Source: Pascua guehoae
Taxonomy: Eukaryota > Basidiomycota > Tremellomycetes > Trichosporonales > Trichosporonaceae
Direction of reading: 5' to 3'
NCBI GenBank assembly: GCA_001600415.1
Contig: BCJX01000026.1
Span: forward strand, 1-18,367
Length of the DNA stretch: 18,367 bases
The notes under the pieces: model-generated
Databases searched by the model: none
The model's input: only the letters and a program-made list of their open reading frames with translations
Told to the model about the DNA's origin: nothing
Made by a program: the position numbers and the translations under genes
Shown here: piece after piece, positions 1-6,995 of the stretch
How the letters are laid out: every line of letters begins with the position of its first letter
Position numbering within the stretch: the stretch's first letter is position 1

Positions 1-138
1 TTTGTATCTCCAAGCCATGCAACTACAAGTCTAGTCTCGACAACCAGTTGCCTCGGCACTTGCTCCCTCCGACACCTCCGCGGCGCCACCTCCGTCTCCG
101 CTCCGTCCTTCCGTCCTTCCGCGTCCCCCTCCGCGTGC

Positions 139-1670
139 ATGTCGCAGCAACCCCCTGGCCCCGGCGCCTTCCTCTAGGTCGTCAATCCCGTGAGTCCGAC
201 GCCGTCTTGCAGGTCGAGACGGAGTCGCGGTGTTAGGTTTGTGTTCGGTTCCCAAGCCTCCACCGTTCGGCTCGTGACAACAGCCGGCTATCGGCACCAA
301 CTTCGTCCTCGAGCTCCGAGACCCAGACTCGAGGGAGCATTTTCTGGCGGCAGTCTCGCATGAGATTTGGTGGATGCACCACTTCCTTTTCCCCGCCCTA
401 GCCGCCGTGTACCCCCGCTCGGCCAGCGACGCCGCAGAGTCAGTTGTGCCAGTTTTCTTCTCTGCCACAGGCTAACACCTTCTTCAGGACTCTGAAGGCG
501 GACATGTGGTACCATGTCTTGGACCGTGCACGCCTCCTTTATCCTCCCCCGACTTGTTTGGCCCATTGTTTTCCCCCGCTGGCCGTGCAGTTCTTCGAGA
601 CTCATGCTAGAGTCGCGAATGATTCCCTCGTGCGTTGCATCCTGCCCGTCTGCTCTTCCACTTCTCTCTCCCAGGTTCTGATCCCTCGCAGGTCCTCTCC
701 CAGCTGGCTCGGGAATCTACTGCCTGGCCGTCGGTGGAACCCTGGGCTGGTTACCTCCGGGGCCCTTTTCCAAACTCCAGCACCATCGTCACGCCCCCGC
801 CCACGCCGATCAGGTCCACACTTTTCCCCACCACACTCCCCATCACCCCCACCAAGCGGCGTCTTCATGATGTCGCCGCAGGTCCCCCAGTTGGGCAGGA
901 GGGAAGTGGGCACGACACTCGGAGCTGGTGCGACCTCTCCCGGGAGGAGCACGAGGAGCTCTGCAAGAGCTCGATGGGGATCACGGTTCCCCCCACTGAC
1001 CCATACGTGAGTTCCATAACCCCGTCTCTACAGCCCTCTGTTCATCCTATTCCTTTTCCAATGCTCATTAGCTCAGACTGGGGACGCAGGTGCAGGGTAC
1101 AAGCTGCTCCCCTTTGCCAAAGGCTGCCCGCCCTGTCGCGAGGGTAACTTTAGGTGTTGGGTCCTCAAGAGCAAGCCAAATGCGACCTGCAAGAAGTGTA
1201 AGGGCTCTCACGGGACTCGTTGCTCTTTTTACGATGGCGCAAACGTAGCTCCCTGCAAGGCGCACGTCGCGGGCTGGTCCTGCCTGCGGGACACATTCCC
1301 AGCCACCCACCGCCTAGATGGCCATGCACGCTTTGGCGTTGGGCTCGAGCTCATTTGTGCCACTCGTTTCCTGGCCCGCGGCCCCTCTTATACCCGCGAG
1401 TTGGCCGAGCTCGACGTCCCCCGCCCGCGCTTCACCATCGGGGAGGACGGGAAGGACTGGTTTGACCTTCGTGCCGCCAGCGATGCAGACCTGGACTGAG
1501 AGGGAGGGGAGTGGGCTAGTTACAAGCATCCATCTGCCGTCCTGCGTGCCGAGAATCCCTCCTGGCCTGTCCCTCTGCCGGTCAAGTTCCGCGGGCCCCG
1601 CCCCACCACCCACGCAAAACGCGGCGGAGGCGAGCACCCTTCTCCCCGGGACCCGAAGCGCCAGAAGTAG
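139..1670 (+). CDS. Gene A: Zn2Cys6-like cysteine-cluster protein, five exons, two in-frame stops
   Basis: Not a recognised named gene. My model is exons 139-189, 284-406, 471-629, 692-1006 and 1077-1670. All four introns begin GT (GTGAGT, GTGTAC, GTGCGT, GTGAGT), end CAG and fall in phase 0. Exon 4 reads into a GTGAGT at 1007. Exon 5 holds a cysteine cluster at about 1125-1220 with spacing CX2CX6CX10CX2CX7C, which fits the fungal Zn2Cys6 pattern (CX2CX6CX5-12CX2CX6-8C); the third Cys is followed by Trp. The C-terminus ends in a basic PRDPKRQK. Two oddities: TAG at 175-177 in exon 1 and TGA at 1497-1499 in exon 5, with protein-like sequence continuing in the same frame to TAG 1668-1670. It is either a decayed gene, or TGA 1497 is the real end and 178-189 is a 12-nt microexon behind a TTCCTCTAG acceptor. 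A nuclear DNA-binding role is an inference from the cluster only. Confidence 0.55.
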
Positions 1671-2498
1671 CTATACCCCGCTGTCTCTCTTCACTCTTGC
1701 AGGTCCTGTCTATAGGCGCTCCTGTTGTCTCTTGTTGCACGTGCCTCTGTACCCCCATCATGCATACTGTATCTCGTCTCCCTTTCTGCGCGCTTCGACA
1801 GCAGCTTGCCCTTCTTCTCTACCTGGTGACACCCGTTCTGCACCCACCGGAAGATTGGGGCGCAGAGGAGAAAGAGTGACGTCGGGGGCGGCCTCAACAC
1901 CCGGAGTATCCCCTTTTTACTTGTGTTGACCCTCACACCACACCAAATATGCCCAGGGTCTCGTCCCTCTACTCCCCAGCTCGCCGCCCATCACAGCCGC
2001 TTCCTCTTAGTCCTGTCGATCATCGCATGAGACTTGTAACACCCTTCTTAGGTTGTCTCCTACTCTTCCTGATCCTCATCTGCCCATCACCGTCACTCTA
2101 TTGACTACTCTTCCAACTAGTGGATCACTCGTCCACCCACCCCCATCATGATCGCCTTATTGTCCCACATCCTTCGGGGCCTGATCGCGCCCCTCGCTTG
2201 CTCCCCTCGCTACACACTTGAGCACGCCCCAACCACGCCTCACCATGCTCTGTCGACTCGTTTCTCATCACACCCATGCCCCTTTGTTTGTTTCCCATGC
2301 GACATGTTACCTCCTTTCCCGTCCCGCTCGTCTCGTGCGTAGCATAAGACTGGCCTGCTTCTCCATCTCCTACTCAGTCCCCATCACCGTTTCGCCTCCT
2401 TCTACTTCCCTCCATACTCTCCTTGTCCTCCCCGCTCTCCCTTTCTGCTCGCCCTCGCACTTCCTTTACTCCATTCTCAGCTGTTCTTTTGCTCTACC
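1671..2498. other. Intergenic: gene A 3' flank and gene B promoter
   Basis: No supported gene. The stretch becomes strongly pyrimidine-rich from about 2340 up to the ATG at 2499, as is usual for leaders of expressed fungal genes. I see no clear TATA box. A short open stretch ending EDWGAEEKE at 1877-1879 follows a TTGCAG acceptor near 1702. It could be a stray terminal exon, but I could not link it to gene A. Confidence 0.4.
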
Positions 2499-5031
2499 AT
2501 GCCTCCCCAGCGAAGTGGCTGCGGTGGTCGAGGAGGAGCCGGCCGAGGCAGTGGTCGAGGAGGCGGAAATGCCGCCGGCAACCCGCCCAACCCAGCTCCG
2601 GCCCCAGCTCCAGCTCCTGCTCCGGCCCCCGCCCCTGCCCCTGCTCCTGCCCCGAAGCCCGTAAGCTACTCCTCTCTCCTCCCTCACCCTTGCCTTGGTC
2701 CTGTTCTGACTGTCCTTTTCCTTAGGGAGACACGCACGTTAAGAGGAAGGGTCGCCCCAGGGGCTCTGCGGTTCGGCTACCGGAAGGAGACATGACGCCA
2801 AAAGAGCTAGATGCCAAACTTCGGGTTAGTCCCCACCTGCTTTTCCATACACCAGTTCCTTCTTCTCCCGTTCTACTCCCAATCCTCGAATTGACCCCCA
2901 TCAGGAAACATTCCTGGGCTACCATTTCCTCTCCGGCATGTCTCGCTGTCGCAGGTGCGCGTCCAAGAAAGCCAGCTGCCCATTCAACAAGACGATCGAC
3001 CCGGACCACTGCGTTCAATGCCCAGACGACTGCTCGTTCACTCCCTCCTGCAATGAGCACGAGTTGGCCGTGCTCGCGGAGATTTCGGATATCTTGGCAC
3101 GGTTGATGGGTGCCGGTGCGGGTGTCTGGGACTCCCCAAGTGCGCCAGCATACGCCCAGTTCATCGACCATCACATGCGGTTTGTCGAGGCTGCCACCAT
3201 CGGTTTTGCACCGGCGTTGCTCTGGCGAGCCTACCCCCGTCCTCCTGAAGACTGCCCGTATGAGCTCGCTGCTTGGGCCGACGTCGCCCGCTTCCCGCCT
3301 TGGACACCTGGCGCTCCCCCCTGCACTGGCCAGGGCTACACTTATCGCTTCCGCCCGCCGCCCTTTGCCTACCGCCCCGCCTTGACCCTGCCTGGCATTG
3401 GCCCTCATGTCGAGATTGTCGAGCTTGGAGGCGAGCGTCACTTCTTCTCCTACCACTTTGGCATTATGGAGAAGCTTGACAAGACGGGGAGGGATGATGG
3501 CGACGACGACAATGACGACCTCAAGGAGGGTCGTAACACTCCTCGTCGCAAGCTCCATCAATGGTTCGAGGCAGTCAAGGGCCCAATGTGGGGCGCCTTC
3601 GAGCGAGAGTGGTGGTCCGCCAGGGGTGGATCCGCAGTCTTCCCGGGGCAGGTTCTCGACCCACCCGGTCCTGCTGCACATGCCGGGGGCGGAGCTCCCA
3701 CGACTCCCGGCCCCACCAAAACGCCTGCTGCCGGCACCAACCAGCCCGCCCCCCGTCCTCCGCCCAAGACCGGCTTCCAGCCCAGCAAGGGCGCAGCCAC
3801 TGGCACCACCTCGGGTCTTGATCCGGGCCTTACTTTGGTCAGTAGCTCGTATTCGGAGGGCACGAATGTGTCCTCCCATCTTTATTCGATCAAGGGTGCT
3901 GGCCCCTCGGGTGACCATGCTATCGCAGTTATCAATGAGGGAGGCGTCAAGGACTGGGTCAATTATGGTGGCTGTTTTGTGCATCTGCCCATGATGAAAT
4001 CCACGCTATACCCGCCAGCAGACATCCTCAAGGCCTTTGGTCTTGCATCGATTGAAGAGATAGGAGGTGACGACCCCTTCATTCAAGCCCTCTTTCCTCG
4101 TCCAGTGGACCAAGCTGACCCCGTTCAGCCCAACCAACCCCAGCAGCAGCCGCCACAGCGGTCGGCTCAATCTCTGCTGAACCTCTACAATGTCCTCGCA
4201 GAAAAACGTGAGAGGCTCGGAGCCGGGAACATCAGCAACCTGATTACAGCCCTGTCGAACTTTATCCTTCGACTCCAAGCCGTCGACTCCGGCACCCGGC
4301 TCGCGCTCCTCGAGGACCTGCGCCAGTTGCTTCCAGCTGGACAAGAGGCCGAGATTGTGATCCGAGACACGGTTCTGGCCCTCACCTCGCCTAACGGCCC
4401 CCTTGATTTCTCGGACTCTGTGGCCTCACTTTACTCGGCCATCATGCTCCCTTCGTACGGCCTTGCCCGAGAAGGGCGCGAGTTCACCCACCACCATTTC
4501 TGCGCCGCTGCACACCCTCTCCTGCCCCCCGACCTTGCTCGAGAGCTCAATGCTGTGGTGGCCTGCCAGCAAGAAGCCGATGCTAAAGCCAAAGCCGAGG
4601 CCGATGCCAAGGCTAAAGCCGAGGCCGACGCCAAGGCTAAAGCCAAGGCTGAGGCTGAAGCCAAAGCCAAGGCCGACGCTGATGCCAAGGCAAAGGCCGA
4701 GGCCAAAGCCGACAAGTCCAGAGCGGAGGCGGCCGTAGCTAAGGCAGAAGCTGAGGCCGCTAAGGCCGCGGTTGCCAAAGCTGAGGCCGAGGCCGCCAAG
4801 GCTAAGGCTGAAGCAGAGGCCGAGAAACGTCGCCGGCGTAAATCGTCCACGTTGTCGCCTGCGCCCCCTGTTGCGCCTCCCGGGGGCAACGCCGCGGCTC
4901 AAGTTGCTCCGCTTCAGGCTAACCAGCCTCCAGCCAACCAGCCTGCCCATGGGCGCTCCACTCGGGCACACCCCAGCACTCTGCTCGGCCAAGACTCTCT
5001 GCCGGGCTATCGTCATGGCCGTCCCCTGTAG
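2499..5031 (+). CDS. Gene B: RGG/AT-hook-like/Cys-cluster/Ala-Lys repeat protein (795 aa, three exons)
   Basis: Function unknown. Exons are 2499-2660, 2726-2824 and 2905-5031. The introns are GTAAGC...CTTAG (65 nt) and GTTAGT...ATCAG (80 nt), both phase 0, and the frame is open through all three exons. Residues 1-30 are Gly/Arg-rich and about 31-54 are a Pro-Ala run. Exon 2 has KRKGRPRG (residues 60-67), close to the AT-hook core. Exon 3 opens with GYHFLSG and then a cluster at C102, C105, C112, C123, C126 and C136 (CX2CX6CX10CX2CX9C, with an extra C130). A Trp/Pro-rich middle and a Pro/Gly linker (about 310-370) precede a helical segment. Then comes an 8-residue Ala/Lys/Glu/Asp repeat (about 645-727) of TolA-like composition, followed by the basic patch EKRRRRK, a likely NLS. 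DNA binding in the nucleus is inferred. The ATG at 2499 was chosen because it starts the only exon that splices in frame; an internal ATG at 2938 would skip the AT-hook-like motif. Confidence 0.75.
2592..2651 (+). repeat. Pro-Ala dipeptide repeat tract
   Basis: A run of GCxCCx dicodons encodes about ten Pro-Ala pairs at the end of gene B exon 1. Synonymous codons vary (gctccg, gcccca, gctcct, gccccc), so the peptide rather than the DNA appears to be kept. It probably forms a stiff spacer between the RGG-like start and the AT-hook-like exon. Confidence 0.8.
4576..4825 (+). repeat. 24-bp (8-aa) Ala/Lys/Glu repeat array in gene B
   Basis: Imperfect 24-bp units encode variations of EADAKAKA, clearest from 4579 to about 4720 and looser to 4825. 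Codon choice differs between units while the peptide pattern of Ala alternating with charged residues holds. The composition predicts a long single helix or coiled coil, as in TolA domain II. The array ends at the basic cluster KRRRRK. Confidence 0.85.
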
Positions 5032-5268
5032 CATCTCCTCACTTCCTCCTGCTGTATCATACTTCGCATATCTGTTCATGCTGTATCACCTACTGCCCTT
5101 GCCTATGCACTGCAAGTATCCGTTTCCAAGTCTCGGCCCGCTTTGATCCCTTGGTTTCTGTCCTCCACTTGCCTGCCACGTGACTCTGTCCCCGTCTTTC
5201 ATCGCCTCCTTTTCACCCTTGACGCTCGGTGCTCCCCTTTCTCAATCCTTTGCATCGTCAACTACCCA
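5032..5268. other. Intergenic between convergent genes B and C
   Basis: This stretch of 237 nt lies between the stop of gene B and the stop of gene C on the opposite strand, so it should hold both 3' ends. It contains TGTATCAT-type A/T islands (5050-5100) and pyrimidine runs. I see no coding signal, no hairpin terminator and no long repeat. Confidence 0.4.
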
Positions 5269-6054
5269 CTACTTGCGGACATACTTGGGCGTACGACGAG
5301 CAAATCCGGAGGATGGTCCAGCAACCCCCAGGCGGTGCTCGGGTTTAGCACGGAACCTGCCATTCGGGGTGAGGTGCGGGATGCGGTGGACCTGGTGCGT
5401 CATGTTCCAGCCCTTGCAGAGTAGCATGGTCGCCATATGTTTCTGTTCAGCTTCGGACACATTCTTGAGCTCGTTATGCGTCGCGACCGTGCGTCGGAGG
5501 ATGTCTTGGACTTTGTGAGTCGGGCTCGTGTTGAGGACCGAGTGGAGCTTGTTGTTGTGCCCAAGGAGGTGACTGGCCTGACCTTGCAGGCATGGGTACT
5601 TGTTTTCCCACATGTGCAGCTCGAAACGTATCCACGCTACCACAGGTAGCTCTTCTTCGTATCGGTGGATCGTCTCCTGCTTCTGGCCGTTGTAGAACCA
5701 GAACGCACCCTTCTCAGCGTAGAAGAACCTCTCCTGGCCCCAGATCATCTCAATCCATCGTACGACAATGCAAGGGAATCGCCGCGGACCGAACGTGAAG
5801 CCGGACAGGTNGTGCTCCTCTCCGCAGAACCCGCAACTCGTCGTTCTCTGCGCCACACCCCAAAACGAGTCTCCCAGCGAGCTGTCCGCCTCGGAGTGGC
5901 TGGTGCCNGCGTTGGACANGTTGTCGGNGACACTCGGTTGGAAGCTGGACTNGGAGTTGGCNTGTGAGAAGATGTGCNCCATCGCNTCAACNTCTCTCNG
6001 NGACTGGTTGGCNGTTGCCATCGTAGCNCCCNTGGTCNGCTCNGTNGTGCTCAT
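5269..6054 (-). CDS. Gene C: unrecognised 261-aa protein
   Basis: A single uninterrupted frame from ATG 6054-6052 to TAG 5271-5269. I do not recognise the family. The N-terminal 80 residues are Ser/Ala-rich and contain all 17 undetermined positions of this gene. The rest has normal globular composition, rich in aromatics: a CGFCGEEH pair of cysteines (about residues 75-82), RWIEMIWGQERFFYAEKG, then a basic Pro-rich C-terminus ending in RKYVRK-like residues. No signal peptide or membrane segment is visible. It follows the retroelement integrase on the same strand about 430 nt downstream and shares its scattered N bases, which appear nowhere else. It could therefore be a third reading frame or passenger of the same repeat, or simply a neighbouring host gene. 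Confidence 0.5.
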   Translation of the reverse strand: MSXXEXTXXATMAXANQXXRXVXAMXHIFSXANSXSSFQPSVXDNXSNXGTSHSEADSSLGDSFWGVAQRTTSCGFCGEEHXLSGFTFGPRRFPCIVVRWIEMIWGQERFFYAEKGAFWFYNGQKQETIHRYEEELPVVAWIRFELHMWENKYPCLQGQASHLLGHNNKLHSVLNTSPTHKVQDILRRTVATHNELKNVSEAEQKHMATMLLCKGWNMTHQVHRIPHLTPNGRFRAKPEHRLGVAGPSSGFARRTPKYVRK

Positions 6055-6485
6055 ATGAACGTCGGTCGTGCTTTGATTCTTCCCGTCGTCAACCCCCTTT
6101 CTCCCTCCGGTTGTCTTTGGGACTCACGCCTTCTCCTTCAAACCCAACTCCCTCAAACGGGTTGTGGTTCTCCACCGTCATGGTCGCGCGCTGCCCTGTC
6201 GGCGATTGGATGGTGAGGGCAGAAAGGTCTGGGTTCTGGGCACTCCAGTCGTTCGTCATCCAAGCTGGATTTGTGGGGTGTCTGTCCGTTTCCCAAGTCT
6301 CTTTCTTCTTCTCCTTTTATCTCTTTCCCCTCCTCTGCCAGCCTTGGTCGAGTCTCTTCCCTCGTTGGTCTGCAACTCCTCTTTTCTCCCCAATTTCTTA
6401 ATGGTCCGCCCTCGGACCCCGTGGCACGAGCCTCTCGTATGCCCTTCCTCGTGCACTGTCCTCCCCTGCTTCGGCCTATGGCGGA
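6055..6485 (-). other. Retroelement 3' flank; possible polypurine tract and short LTR-like segment
   Basis: There is no gene here. On the minus strand the integrase stop (6488-6486) is followed by a purine-rich run AGGGGAGGACAG (about 6467-6456) and then TG at 6455. Further on lie a GATAAAAGG TATA-like word (about 6320) within a long purine stretch, and CCCACA ending at 6272. TG...CA with an upstream polypurine tract is what a 184-nt 3' LTR would look like. No matching copy was found at the 5' side apart from CCCACAAAT at 15977-15969, so this remains a weak reading. Confidence 0.25.
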
Positions 6486-6995
6486 TTAGAAGCTGCTAGA
6501 GTCTCTCGGCCGCCCTTCCTCATCCTCAAACCTGACCCGTTTCTCGGGCCTTGGCACTACCGACTGGGTGTTTCCCGTGGACAGGGGAATAACCTGCGTT
6601 TCTGGCCTGCCGGCTGCCTGAGGCTCTTCCACGTTGCCTCCCTGGTTGTCCCCTCTCCTAGTGTAGAACCTACGCAGCCTATTGTGGCCGACACTAGCCA
6701 GCCCCACATCCTTGATGGGCATGCCATCGAGCTCCTGAAGCCTCACAGACCCCTTCTCTCCAAACTTCAGGATCTTGTACGGCCCAAGCTATCGGTCCAA
6801 CCGCTTGGCCCTGTGAGAGTTGTCCTGGGTCGAGTTCCGCACCAGAACCAAGTCACCCAACTTGAATTCCCTGTCACGGTGGCGACGCTCAAAATCCTCG
6901 TTGTGCTGCAGCACAGTCTCCCTCCTTGCCTCCCTGGCCCGCAGAGCTGCAAGAGCCACATCCTCTGGGCGCCGCTCAAGCTGTCTGAGGCTGCC
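6486..6995 (-). pseudogene. Integrase C-terminus with GPY/F domain, out of frame and with a TAG
   Basis: The end of Pol continues in a frame one base back from the RT/IN frame. From about 6989 it reads LRQLERRPED, a spacer typical of agaricomycete gypsy integrases, and then the FKLGDLVLVRN chromo-like/SH3-like segment. The GPY/F signature LGPYKI follows immediately after a TAG at 6791-6789. Downstream the frame is open to TAA 6488-6486 with a basic, Pro-rich tail. The entry shift lies between a same-frame TGA at 6998-6996 and the LRQ codons. The domain contributes to integrase multimerisation and target binding in this family. Confidence 0.8.

Noticed and set aside
1318..1929. 203-codon plus-strand frame
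   Set aside because: It overlaps gene A exon 5 in another frame. The gene A frame carries the cysteine cluster and is the better candidate.
2722..3984. 420-codon minus-strand open frame
   Set aside because: It runs antisense to gene B, spans both its introns and shows no domain. Gene B has splice logic and motif order that this frame lacks.
4426..5079. 217-codon minus-strand frame rich in Gly/Leu, resembling a membrane or silk-like protein
   Set aside because: It is the antisense shadow of the Ala/Lys repeat in gene B; the periodic Gly/Leu pattern follows from the 24-bp units.
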